DNA from: Alphaproteobacteria bacterium
GTDB lineage: Bacteria > Pseudomonadota > Alphaproteobacteria > Rhizobiales > BM303
NCBI GenBank assembly: GCA_024275895.1
Contig: JAJRYE010000133.1
Span: 1 to 55,936 of the forward strand
Direction: 5' to 3'
Length of the DNA stretch: 55,936 bases
How positions within the stretch are numbered: position 1 is the first letter of the stretch; each line of letters starts with the position of its first letter. The position numbers were made by a program, and so were the translations under genes. Below, piece after piece: positions 16,009-23,936 of the stretch. The notes beneath the pieces are model-generated. The model saw nothing but the letters and a program-made list of their open reading frames with translations, searched no databases and was not told where the DNA came from.

Positions 16009-16089
16009 GCATTTTGCTTCGCCGGGCACAAAAAACAGGCTTGTGCCCGGCCACCGGCCCCGCCAGACATGAAGCAGAGCCGATCGGTA

Positions 16090-16656
16090 TTAACTTGTTT
16101 TACCGGCGTTTTTGACAATCGTGATGTTGCCCACCATGCCGCTTTCATAATGGCCCGGAACATTGCAGGCGAATTTGAGTGTCCCGGTTTGGGTGAAGGT
16201 CCAGATCACTTCTTTTTTATCCCCGGGCTCCAGAAGCACCGAATTGGGATCGCTATGGTCCATCTTGCCGCCTGTTTGCATCATCTTGCGATTGATATGA
16301 TCAACCCTGAGCACACCGCTTTCCATCATCTTCATCATTTCGCCCTGATGCGCCTTGTGCATTTTTTCGGTGCCGATATTGAACTCATGCACCAGCTCGC
16401 CGGTATTGGTGATGATGAAGCGGACGGTCTCGCCCTTGCGCACCTTGATGGCGGCGGGAGAAAAGGCGGTGTCATAGGCGTTGATCTTGATCGTATGGGT
16501 AACCGAGGCCGCCTTGCCGGGCTTGCCGATTTTACTGCCTTTGCCGTCACCATGCGTCCCGCCGGCAAAGCCAAGCGAGACGCTCATGCCCAGCCCGGCC
16601 AGAGCGGCAATGGTAAAACGGGAGATTTTGAAAAGAGAAATATCGGGAGTGTTCAT
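16090..16656 (-). CDS. Periplasmic cupredoxin (plastocyanin/azurin-like, CopI type)
   Basis: The 188-residue product has a signal peptide and a Gly/Lys-rich linker, then a single cupredoxin domain. The type 1 copper ligands are visible as His90 (GELVHEFNIG), Cys164, His169 and Met174 (CNVPGHYESGM). Between them is an insertion rich in Met and His (MHKAHQGEMMKMMESG, KMMQTGGKMDHSD) that could bind extra Cu(I). Related proteins such as CopI protect against copper in the periplasm or accept electrons from it. It is the last gene of the minus-strand copper operon. The gap to the upstream secreted-protein gene is 187 bases. Confidence 0.88.
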   Translation of the reverse strand: MNTPDISLFKISRFTIAALAGLGMSVSLGFAGGTHGDGKGSKIGKPGKAASVTHTIKINAYDTAFSPAAIKVRKGETVRFIITNTGELVHEFNIGTEKMHKAHQGEMMKMMESGVLRVDHINRKMMQTGGKMDHSDPNSVLLEPGDKKEVIWTFTQTGTLKFACNVPGHYESGMVGNITIVKNAGKTS

Positions 16657-16843
16657 GTGGAACAGCCTTTCTTTGGGGTTTGCAAAAAATGAGTCGGTAT
16701 TTCCTGTCTGGCCCGGCGGATATTCTCACCCGCGGGACAGCTTTGTTGAGTCCGGTCGGGACACAGGCCGTTACGCCCGCAAACCGATCAGCACAATTGC
16801 GAAAGATGAGGAGAAAACTTCAGGCGCAAGGCCTGCCGGAAAC

Positions 16844-17248
16844 TCAAAGGCGCTGACGGCCCGAGAGAGCAAAAAGAGTGGGTTTTTTACCCCGGTCCGG
16901 CACGGGTCCGGACAGCCCCGTTCCAACAGCGTCATGCACCCGCATGACGGCCAGCGTGTTGGATATGATATAAAACGCCGGCTCCTGGGGCGGGGTTTTG
17001 ACCGCTGCCCTTTTTGCACTCAAACTGCTCAGCACCGGCGCGGATAACTCGCAAGGATGAACACAGTGATGCGGCGCCCGGTCGTGGTGGCCCAGCTCTG
17101 CCGCGCCCGTCCGGTACGAAGCTGACGCGAAGGCGGGAGCACTTGCCCCGGCAAGACCGGGTAGAAGCGGGGCAGCCGGGCTTGCATCGCCCGCACCCTG
17201 AATGGCCAGCAGCACAAAGGCCAGCAGAAGTATCTGCAAAAAACGCAT
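16844..17248 (-). CDS. Small exported His/Cys-containing protein (unknown function)
   Basis: The 134-residue product begins with a signal peptide (MRFLQILLLAFVLLAIQGAG) and has a potential metal site HHDRAPHHCVHPCE near residue 60. The rest is Ala/Pro-rich and probably flexible. I cannot name a family; similar short secreted proteins near copper oxidase genes are often annotated DUF2946-like. Among possible starts, ATG 17248 is chosen because it gives a proper signal peptide; no clear ribosome site precedes it. Its location between cytochrome c and cupredoxin genes suggests a role in periplasmic copper handling. Confidence 0.5.
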   Translation of the reverse strand: MRFLQILLLAFVLLAIQGAGDASPAAPLLPGLAGASAPAFASASYRTGAAELGHHDRAPHHCVHPCELSAPVLSSLSAKRAAVKTPPQEPAFYIISNTLAVMRVHDAVGTGLSGPVPDRGKKPTLFALSGRQRL

Positions 17249-17430
17249 CGGGATCAGGCTCTGTGGCGTTTTAAGGCCGCAGCGCTGTGCCATGTTTACA
17301 TATCCCGCGGCTATTCGGAGATTTGCCCCGGCCTCCGACGAGGCGGCCTGACCGGCCGTCGCCCGGCCGGGCTCCAGGGGGCATGCTCGGAGCTTTTGTG
17401 CCCCGGCACACAAACAAGCTCGCGCCATGC

Positions 17431-17844
17431 TTACATAATCCCGTTGGCGCGCTGCAATTCGCGCACATAGCGCACGATTTTAAGCACTTTTTGCGTCGTC
17501 ATGCCCTCAACCGGCGGCATATTGCCGAATTTCCAGTGATGCGCCCGCACGCCTTTGAGCGCCGCATTGACAAACGCTCCGTCCGCATGGTGAGCCGGTT
17601 TGTAGAAACTGTAGATCAGCGGCGGTCCGTTATCGCTCCCCGATGCATTTTTACCATGGCAGGCGATGCAGTTTGAATTGAATAAATCGCGCCCTTCGCT
17701 GGCCACCGGGGTCAATTCAGGCACGCTCACATTCACTGAAAATTGCGCCTTGCCGCTCATATTGTTGTTGATGACGATCACCACGCCGCCGATAAGGACG
17801 ACGCTCAGAAGTATCGGCATCAGTTTGCCTTTCAGTTTTTCCAT
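17431..17844 (-). CDS. Membrane-anchored c-type cytochrome
   Basis: The 137-residue product has one N-terminal transmembrane segment (LMPILLSVVLIGGVVIVI), kept as an anchor, then a class I cytochrome c domain with haem site CIACH at 59-63 and likely axial Met109 in FGNMPP. ATG 17844 is chosen because the membrane anchor follows it and an open frame further upstream overlaps the end of the oxidase gene. It is 46 bases downstream of the multicopper oxidase gene, in the same operon. It probably shuttles electrons between the oxidase and the respiratory chain. Confidence 0.88.
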   Translation of the reverse strand: MEKLKGKLMPILLSVVLIGGVVIVINNNMSGKAQFSVNVSVPELTPVASEGRDLFNSNCIACHGKNASGSDNGPPLIYSFYKPAHHADGAFVNAALKGVRAHHWKFGNMPPVEGMTTQKVLKIVRYVRELQRANGIM

Positions 17845-17890
17845 CAGTCTTGGCTCTCCGGATATGGATTGGATGTATTCGGGAGGTTTT

Positions 17891-19303
17891 TTAAGCTTCA
17901 ACCTCAAACCATGTTATCATTCCCGCCGCCGTATGCTCCAGATTATGGCAATGCAGCAGCCATTTGCCCGGATTATCCGCCACGAAGCCGAGAGAAATCC
18001 TGTCTCTGGGCAGCAATAATTCGGTATCGCGCCACGGTGCATCCTCGACCGGTTTTGCATTGCTCTCCACCACCTTGTAGTGAAAGCCGTGAATATGCAT
18101 CGGATGCGGCCATGCGGTGTCGTTGATCATATTGATGATCACGCTCTGACCGCGCCGCGCTGTGAACAGCGGCGCTTCGGGCAGGCCCGCCGTCCCGGCA
18201 AGGGCCCAGATCTGCTTCACCTTGACAAGATCGCCGATCGCCAGTTTTTCGCCCTTGTAGATGACCGAACGCATTGCCCCCATAGCGCCGCCTTCCATTT
18301 TCAGTTCGACCTCCATCGCGCCCGCAGGTGCAAAATCCGGCAACGGATTATCAGGCAGCCGGGCAATCTTTCCGCCAAACCCCGCCACCGGGGAAGACGG
18401 CGTCCTGATGGTAAACTTTGCCAGTTCCAGCACCTGATTATCTTCAAACGCCAGCAAGGCGCCGCCGCCCGCTTTGGCGCGGACATCAACAACAAGGTCA
18501 ATGCGCTGCGCCGGAGAAATCCCGAACGGGTTCCCGCCCAGCGCCGCCGGCTGCACCGGTTGGCCGTCATAGGCGATCACCACCGGATCCAGCCCTGTCA
18601 TTCCCAGCGACAAAATACTGGCGTTGCAGACATTGATCAGGCGCAGCCTGACCCGCTCGCCTTCATACAGGGGGATTTCCGGCTGCTCCTGGCCGTTGAC
18701 CGTGAGCCAGTTGCCCACCCGGCCGCCATGAGCCCATTCGCGCAGTAACCCGAAGCTTTCTTCATGGATTTTGCCCTCGCGGGTCAGCCGCCAGTCATCC
18801 ACAACCAGCGTAATATCGCGATCAAAGGCCGGTTTGTCTTTTTCCTCGACAATCAACGCGCCGTAAAGCCCGCGCGCCATCTGTTCCCAGGTGCGGCTAT
18901 GGCTGTGATACCAGTAGGTGCCCGCATCCGGCGCGGTAAAGACATATTCAAAGCTCTTGCCCGGCTGCACCGCTTCTTGCGTCAGGCCCGGAACCCCGTC
19001 CATGGCGTTCACGATACGTACGCCGTGCCAGTGGATGGTTGTGGGCTGCGGCAATTTGTTGATCAGCCGCACCTTGACCTCATCGCCCTGGCGCACCCGG
19101 ATCTGCGGCCCCGGCGAGGTGCCCTGATAGCCCCAGACACCGGTGAGCGGTTTGCCTTTCCCGAGCAGCGGCATTTTACCGGGCCGCGCTTCCAGATTAA
19201 TAAAGCCGTCATTGTCTTTGCCGGCAAAGGCAAGACCGGGCAAAAGCGCATACCCGGCCACCAGCCCGGCCGCCTGGATGAATTGCCGTCTGTCTGAAAT
19301 CAC
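17891..19303 (-). CDS. Multicopper oxidase (CueO/CopA-like, Tat-exported)
   Basis: The 470-residue product carries a twin-arginine signal (SDRRQFIQAAGLVAG). All four copper-ligand blocks are present: HWHG at 91-94, HSH at 133-135, HPMHIHG about 402-408, and HCHNLEHTAAGM at 451-462, the last with the Cys and Met of the type 1 site. The family oxidises Cu(I) to the less toxic Cu(II) in the periplasm while reducing oxygen. The Met-rich helix of CueO is not evident apart from MEGGAMGAM. The start overlaps the upstream cytochrome stop by four bases. Cytochromes on both sides suggest it exchanges electrons with a cytochrome. Confidence 0.92.
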   Translation of the reverse strand: MISDRRQFIQAAGLVAGYALLPGLAFAGKDNDGFINLEARPGKMPLLGKGKPLTGVWGYQGTSPGPQIRVRQGDEVKVRLINKLPQPTTIHWHGVRIVNAMDGVPGLTQEAVQPGKSFEYVFTAPDAGTYWYHSHSRTWEQMARGLYGALIVEEKDKPAFDRDITLVVDDWRLTREGKIHEESFGLLREWAHGGRVGNWLTVNGQEQPEIPLYEGERVRLRLINVCNASILSLGMTGLDPVVIAYDGQPVQPAALGGNPFGISPAQRIDLVVDVRAKAGGGALLAFEDNQVLELAKFTIRTPSSPVAGFGGKIARLPDNPLPDFAPAGAMEVELKMEGGAMGAMRSVIYKGEKLAIGDLVKVKQIWALAGTAGLPEAPLFTARRGQSVIINMINDTAWPHPMHIHGFHYKVVESNAKPVEDAPWRDTELLLPRDRISLGFVADNPGKWLLHCHNLEHTAAGMITWFEVEA

Positions 19304-19794
19304 GAATTCTTCCCTTGTTGTTTTCTGACGTCTTCATTGAGACGGTCATGGTTGCGGCGCACTTCATGCGGCCATGTACTCTTGATAAAAGAAAGAACGG
19401 CCAGAATTTCGCGGTCCGAAAGCGTGTCTTCATATCCCGCCATATCGCTCTCATGCCCGTTTCCGATCACGGCGGAGGGACCAAATTTCGTCAGCCGGAA
19501 CAACAGCTCATCGGTGTGGTGCCAGGTGTGGCCCTGCACATTATGCGGCGGTGCCGGATAGCGCCCCGAAGCCAGAGGGGTTCGCCAATCCGGCTGCCCC
19601 TGCAACTTGTCGCCATGGCAAGAGGCGCAGTTCTCGGCATAAACCCGCCGCCCCAGCGAAACCAGTTCGGCGTCACCGGGACGAAGCGTTATTTCCGCCT
19701 CGGCCGTGCCCGATTTCCACCAGCCTCCCAGCCCCGCGCCAATGACGGCAAGAACCGGTACAATGATAACAAGCATCTGATTGCGTTTGTTCAT
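19300..19794 (-). CDS. Membrane-anchored c-type cytochrome upstream of the multicopper oxidase
   Basis: The 164-residue product has an N-terminal anchor (MLVIIVPVLAVIGAGLGG), haem site CASCH at residues 56-60, and probable axial ligand Met118 in GNGHESDMAGY. The domain resembles the cytochrome c subunits found with copper or alcohol oxidases. The C-terminal tail is polar and charged (HDRLNEDVRKQQGKNS). Start ATG 19794 lies 15 bases after the cueR stop and the end overlaps the oxidase ATG by four bases, so it is tightly co-translated. Position and family suggest a redox partner of the oxidase. Confidence 0.88.
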   Translation of the reverse strand: MNKRNQMLVIIVPVLAVIGAGLGGWWKSGTAEAEITLRPGDAELVSLGRRVYAENCASCHGDKLQGQPDWRTPLASGRYPAPPHNVQGHTWHHTDELLFRLTKFGPSAVIGNGHESDMAGYEDTLSDREILAVLSFIKSTWPHEVRRNHDRLNEDVRKQQGKNS

Positions 19795-19809
19795 GAACCC
19801 GCCGCGTCT

Positions 19810-20202
19810 CTAACTCTTGTGATGCGCCAGATCATTAATGATCGGGCAATCCGGGCGGTGGTCGCCGCGGCACTCGTCGATAAGGACGCTCAATGTCGCT
19901 TTCAGGCTCTCAAGTTCCCTGATTTTCTTGTCAATGATTTCCAGATGATTTTCCGCCACCGCCTTGACATCGGCGCTGGCGCGGTTCTTGTCTTCATAAA
20001 GCGAAAGCAGGCGGCGGCAATCTTCAATGGAAAACCCCAAGGAGCGGGCACGTTGCAAGAAGATCAGCTTTTCGCTATCCGCCTCGCTGTAGCTGCGATA
20101 GCCGTTATCGAGCCGGTCGGGCAAAATGAGGCCAATATCCTCATAATAACGGATGGTTTTTGGCGGCAAGCCGCTTTTGCGGGCAACGATTCCAATGTTC
20201 AT
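19810..20202 (-). CDS. cueR: Copper-responsive MerR-family regulator CueR
   Basis: The 130-residue product has the MerR winged helix (MNIGIVARKSGLPPKTIRYY), a dimerisation helix from about residue 75, and the copper loop C-RGDHRPD-C with Cys111 and Cys119, the same spacing as in E. coli CueR. This predicts a Cu(I)/Ag(I) sensor that activates promoters with 19-bp spacers. Three such promoters are seen in this window (12514-12544, 22991-23021, 23680-23710). The gene lies inside the operon it should control, so the circuit would be positively autoregulated. Confidence 0.92.
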   Translation of the reverse strand: MNIGIVARKSGLPPKTIRYYEDIGLILPDRLDNGYRSYSEADSEKLIFLQRARSLGFSIEDCRRLLSLYEDKNRASADVKAVAENHLEIIDKKIRELESLKATLSVLIDECRGDHRPDCPIINDLAHHKS

Positions 20203-20260
20203 TTATGATCTCCTGCGTTAAATTCATCTCTTCTGCCGGGGGGGTAAGCCCCGCATCGCA

Positions 20261-20437
20261 TCAGCGAAACGGCAGCATCTGGTGGCGGAAATAGAGCGAA
20301 AGAAGCCGCTCGCACTCCTTGACCGAAAACCCCAGCGAACGCGCTTGCCGTAAAAAATACTCCCTTTCCTCCGGCGTATTTTGTGCAGCCGGCGGCTCCG
20401 TCAGGGTCCGGTCCTTGCTCTTGGTCAAATTAGCCAT
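20261..20437 (-). CDS. 58-residue mini-protein resembling an internal helix pair of CueR
   Basis: Residues 28-49 (FLRQARSLGFSVKECERL, then LSLY) align with residues 48-69 of the CueR encoded next door, about 16 of 22 identical. The DNA-binding winged helix and the copper loop are both absent. The first 27 residues (TKSKDRTLTEPPAAQNTPEE) are unrelated to MerR. ATG 20437 has AAGGAG nine bases upstream; ATG 20446 is in frame but has no spacer. The stop is 58 bases before cueR and the start 17 bases after the copA stop. It could be a decayed duplicate or a small protein that interferes with CueR; the ribosome site argues that it is translated. Confidence 0.6.
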   Translation of the reverse strand: MANLTKSKDRTLTEPPAAQNTPEEREYFLRQARSLGFSVKECERLLSLYFRHQMLPFR

Positions 20438-20454
20438 CTCCCCCATCTCCTTGT

Positions 20455-22953
20455 TTACCCCTCAAGCCTGACCCGGCGCAGACGCAGGGCATTTGTAATG
20501 ACCGAAACGGAGCTGAAACTCATGGCCGCGGCGGCTATGATCGGCGAGAGCAAAATCCCCAGCACCGGATAGAGCACACCGGCCGCGATCGGCACTCCGA
20601 GGGCGTTGTAGAAAAAGGCGAAAAACAGGTTCTGGCGAATATTGCGCATGGTGGCGACCGAAAGCCGCCGCGCCCGGACAATACCGCGCAGATCGCCCTT
20701 GAGGAGGGTAAACCCGGCGCTTTCCACCGCCACATCCGCGCCGGTGCCCATGGCGATCCCGACATCGGCCTGGGCCAGGGCCGGAGCGTCATTGACCCCG
20801 TCGCCCGCCATGGCAACCACCGCGCCGCCTTCTTGTAATTCCTTGATAAGCGCCGCCTTGCCTTGCGGCATCATATCGGCGCGCACCTCGTCAATGTTAA
20901 GCCGGTCAGCCACCGCCTGCGCCGTGCGCGCATTGTCGCCGGTCGCCATGATGATCTTCAACCCCGCCGCGTGAAGCGCGTCAATCGCCTCGCCCGCCGT
21001 CTCCTTGACCGGATCCGACACGCCGACAAGCCCGGCAACCGCATTATCCACGGCGACAAACATGACCGTTTTTCCCGTCATCCGCATTTCATCGGCCTTT
21101 GCGGCCAGATCGCCGCGGTCAAGACCAAGAGCCTGCATCAGCTTTGCATTCCCCAGCGCAACCTCTTTTCCCGATACTTTGCCTTTGACGCCCTTGCCGG
21201 TAACGGCTTCCAAATCGGCCGCCCTGACGAGATCAGCCCCGCGTTCTTGCGCGCCCTTGACAATCGCCTCGGCAAGAGGGTGCTCCGAGCCCCGCTCCAG
21301 CGAGGCGGCGAGGCTGAGAAGCTGCGTTTTATCAAAACCCTCCACCGCAACAACATCGGTCAGGGCAGGGCGCCCCATGGTCAAGGTGCCGGTTTTGTCG
21401 ACAATCAAAGTGTCAACCTTGGCAAAACGTTCCAGAGCCTCGGCATTCTTGATCAGCACCCCCGCCAGCGCTCCCTTGCCGGTAGCAACCATGATCGACA
21501 TGGGCGTCGCCAGTCCCAGGGCGCAAGGGCAGGCAATGATCAGCACCGAAACCGCGGCGATCAGGGCATAGGCCATGGGCGGGGTCGGCCCCCATATGGA
21601 CCAGCTGATAAAGGCAATGACGGCAACAAGAATGACCGCCGGAACGAAATAGGCGGCGACCACATCCACCAGTTTTTGAATCGGCGCGCGCGAGCGCTGC
21701 GCCTCGGCCACCATATCGACGATCTGCGACAACATGGTGTCCCGGCCGACCCGCTCGGCTCTGAAAATAAAACTCCCCGTGCCGTTGATGGTGCCGCCGG
21801 TCACGCTTTCACCGGCCACCTTTTCAACCGGCACCGGCTCACCCGTCAGCATCGATTCATCGACGCTGGAGCGGCCCTCGGTCACGGTTCCATCCACCGG
21901 AACCTTGTCGCCGGGCCGCACCCGCAGCAGATCGCCAACAGCCACCTGCTCCAGCGGAATCTCCTCTTCCGAGCCATCCTCGCGCACGATGCGCGCCATT
22001 TTGGGCGCCAGATCAAGCAGGGCCCAGATCGCCCCGCCAGTGCGCTCGCGGGCGCGCAGCTCCAGCACCTGCCCCAGCAGAACCAGAACCACAATCACCG
22101 CCGCGGCCTCAAAATAGATATCAACCGTACCGTCGGCCTGCCGGAAAGCAGGCGGGAAAATACCGGGGAAAACAGTGGCCACCACCGAATAGGACCAGGC
22201 CGCGCCGACGCCAAGCGCGATCAGGGTAAACATATTGGGGCTTTTATTCACCACCGAAGCCCAGCCGCGCTTGAAGAACGGCCAGCCGGACCACAAGATA
22301 ACCGGGGTGGCCAGAACCAGCTCAACCCAGACCGAAATACGCTTTGGAATCCAGTCCTCGACCGGCAGGCCGACAAAGGGCCCCATGGCCAGAACCAGAA
22401 CGGGAAGTGAAAGCACAAGCCCGACCCAGAAGCGGCGGCTAAAATCGACCAGCTCGGGATTTGGCCCTTCATCCGCCGCCGGAGCGCCCTTCGGCTCCAG
22501 CGCCATGCCGCAAAGCGGGCAGTCATCGGGCCCCTCGCGGATAATTTCCGGATGCATCGGACAGGTATATAGCGTGCCCTCCGGCATCGGCTCGGGCGCC
22601 GGACGCCCGTCCAGATATGCCTCCGGCCCGGCCTCGAACTTTTCCTCGCATCCCGGCGAGCAGAAATAAAACCGCTCGCCGCCATGTTTGACCATGTATT
22701 TGGCTGCGGCCCTGTCCACGGACATGCCGCAAACCGGATCTTTTGCGGTAATGAAATCTTCCGGGGCGGCGGCAAATTTCTCCTGGCATTTAGGATTGCA
22801 GAAGTAATAGGCGTGAGCTTCATGCTCCTGGCTGTATCTTGCCGATGCCGGGTCCACGATCATGCCGCAAACCGGATCACGCGTTACAACCTGATTGCCG
22901 TCACTATGACGGGCATGATGGTCTTGATGGTTATGTTGATGAGCCTGGGACAT
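20455..22953 (-). CDS. copA: Cu(I)-exporting P1B-type ATPase CopA with two YHS domains
   Basis: The 832-residue product pumps Cu(I) out of the cytoplasm. It opens with a His-rich stretch, then two YHS domains (each with DPVCGM, at residues about 26 and 73, and [11 protein letters not shown] / [11 protein letters not shown]), then a heavy-metal binding motif ([21 protein letters not shown]). There is no GMTCxxC-type HMA domain. Membrane and catalytic parts follow: TGEP, the transport motif CPC ([11 protein letters not shown], about residue 476), phosphorylation motif DKTGTLT (about 518), the HP locus SEHPLAEAI and [11 protein letters not shown]. It is the first gene of the operon, 38 bases from a CueR-type promoter. 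Confidence 0.95.
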   Translation of the reverse strand: MSQAHQHNHQDHHARHSDGNQVVTRDPVCGMIVDPASARYSQEHEAHAYYFCNPKCQEKFAAAPEDFITAKDPVCGMSVDRAAAKYMVKHGGERFYFCSPGCEEKFEAGPEAYLDGRPAPEPMPEGTLYTCPMHPEIIREGPDDCPLCGMALEPKGAPAADEGPNPELVDFSRRFWVGLVLSLPVLVLAMGPFVGLPVEDWIPKRISVWVELVLATPVILWSGWPFFKRGWASVVNKSPNMFTLIALGVGAAWSYSVVATVFPGIFPPAFRQADGTVDIYFEAAAVIVVLVLLGQVLELRARERTGGAIWALLDLAPKMARIVREDGSEEEIPLEQVAVGDLLRVRPGDKVPVDGTVTEGRSSVDESMLTGEPVPVEKVAGESVTGGTINGTGSFIFRAERVGRDTMLSQIVDMVAEAQRSRAPIQKLVDVVAAYFVPAVILVAVIAFISWSIWGPTPPMAYALIAAVSVLIIACPCALGLATPMSIMVATGKGALAGVLIKNAEALERFAKVDTLIVDKTGTLTMGRPALTDVVAVEGFDKTQLLSLAASLERGSEHPLAEAIVKGAQERGADLVRAADLEAVTGKGVKGKVSGKEVALGNAKLMQALGLDRGDLAAKADEMRMTGKTVMFVAVDNAVAGLVGVSDPVKETAGEAIDALHAAGLKIIMATGDNARTAQAVADRLNIDEVRADMMPQGKAALIKELQEGGAVVAMAGDGVNDAPALAQADVGIAMGTGADVAVESAGFTLLKGDLRGIVRARRLSVATMRNIRQNLFFAFFYNALGVPIAAGVLYPVLGILLSPIIAAAAMSFSSVSVITNALRLRRVRLEG

Positions 22954-22990
22954 AATTGCTTTTTCCGTATTGAATACGATGTTGAGCCGG

Positions 22991-23021
22991 AGGATAACCG
23001 TTCCAGTTACCGGAAGGTCAA
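22991..23021 (-). promoter_or_regulatory. CueR-type operator/promoter of the copA operon
   Basis: On the minus strand TTGACC (23016-23021) and TATCCT (22991-22996) are separated by exactly 19 bases. The spacer TTCCGGTAACTGGAACGGT holds a near-perfect dyad (ACCTTCCGG...CTGGAACGGT) of the CueR type. Transcription would start about 30 bases before the copA ATG. Confidence 0.88.
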
Positions 23022-23127
23022 GGTTTAAAACCTCGTATGGCTATTTTAAGGCCACCGCTCCCGGCTTCGTTCTGGAGATGATCCCGCATCCGGGCCTCTT
23101 GCGGCCGGAAGCGGTTCAAAATGACGC

Positions 23128-23622
23128 TTACTCCACGATGGCCGCCATTCCGGATTTGCGGTTGAATTTGACCCGGAACAGGAATTCGCCCTTGGGTGAG
23201 ACAATATCCACCAGCGCCGCATTGGCACCGCCGTCCTTCACCGCCCCCGCCTTCAGGCCGGAAAAGCCATGCATGGCGAGCCGGCCGCCGACAATGCGTT
23301 TGACATCTTCATTTGAATAGGGCTTGGCGCGGGCGAAGAACTTGCGGCCCATCATCTTTTTGCGCATTTTTTGCATTTTTTGCATCATGGACCCCATCAT
23401 CATGCCCCGGCCTTGGCCCATAGCGCCCATCTTCATGCCCATGCCCTTGCCGCCAGCCATCATGCCGGTCATCCCGCCCATCCCGGCCATGCCCTGCTGC
23501 CCCATCATCATGCCCTGGCCCATCTGCCCGGTATTGTTCTGCGCCGCCAGAACCGGTGTCAGGGTCGCTGTTGACAAGAATGCCGCTGCCGCCAGAACGG
23601 GGAGTGATATCGTCGATTTCAT
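23128..23622 (-). CDS. Exported methionine-rich protein (probable Cu(I)-binding)
   Basis: The 164-residue product has a signal peptide (SLPVLAAAAFLSTATLTPVL), then about 60 residues very rich in Met, Gly and Gln (GMMMGQQGMAGMGGMTGMM, GKGMGMKMGAMGQGRGMMMG, MMQKMQKMRKKMMG). This is the kind of multi-thioether sequence that binds Cu(I) in CopB/PcoE-like proteins. The C-terminal 60 residues form a small domain (PYSNEDVKRIVGGRLAMHGF, FRVKFNRKSGMAAIVE) that looks PepSY-like. A CueR-type promoter precedes it by about 60 bases. A periplasmic copper sponge is the likely role. ATG 23622 is chosen because the signal peptide begins there. Confidence 0.8.
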   Translation of the reverse strand: MKSTISLPVLAAAAFLSTATLTPVLAAQNNTGQMGQGMMMGQQGMAGMGGMTGMMAGGKGMGMKMGAMGQGRGMMMGSMMQKMQKMRKKMMGRKFFARAKPYSNEDVKRIVGGRLAMHGFSGLKAGAVKDGGANAALVDIVSPKGEFLFRVKFNRKSGMAAIVE

Positions 23623-23679
23623 CGGGTTTTCCTTCTGTTTCAATAGACAGGTCAGGCAGGAGCGCCCCCTGTTGAGGCG

Positions 23680-23710
23680 AAGATGGTTATTCCAGTGACT
23701 GGAAGGTAAA
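23680..23710 (-). promoter_or_regulatory. CueR-type operator/promoter of the Met-rich protein gene
   Basis: On the minus strand TTTACC (23705-23710) and CATCTT (23680-23685) flank a 19-base spacer whose centre TTCCAGT-C-ACTGGAA is a perfect dyad. The element matches the copA and HMA operators in this window. The -10 box is weak, as expected for an activator-dependent promoter. Confidence 0.82.
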
Positions 23711-23936
23711 GCCAGGTCGAAATCACAAAAACGTGATGATCGCAACACCGGCATCGATAAGGACACATCCTCTGCGATCAAATAAAAAACATATACTTCA
23801 CAATACACTAAATAACATTGCGCTGGGTGGAATGTTTGCTTTCAAAGCCGACAATCTCATTATAAATATTTTAATCGAATAAATATATCATCCGCAGAAC
23901 AGGAAACTTAAAAACAAGCGCATAAAAGGTCTCCCC

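Noticed and set aside
20863-22410. 515-codon open frame antisense to copA
   Set aside because: The copA frame carries all P-type ATPase motifs. The antisense frame is Arg/His/Gly-rich without any domain, typical of shadows in GC-rich genes.
23324-23698. Plus-strand His/Pro-rich open frames opposite the Met-rich protein gene
   Set aside because: They are the complement of Met codons (ATG read as CAT), an expected artefact of the Met-rich gene. No ribosome site is present.
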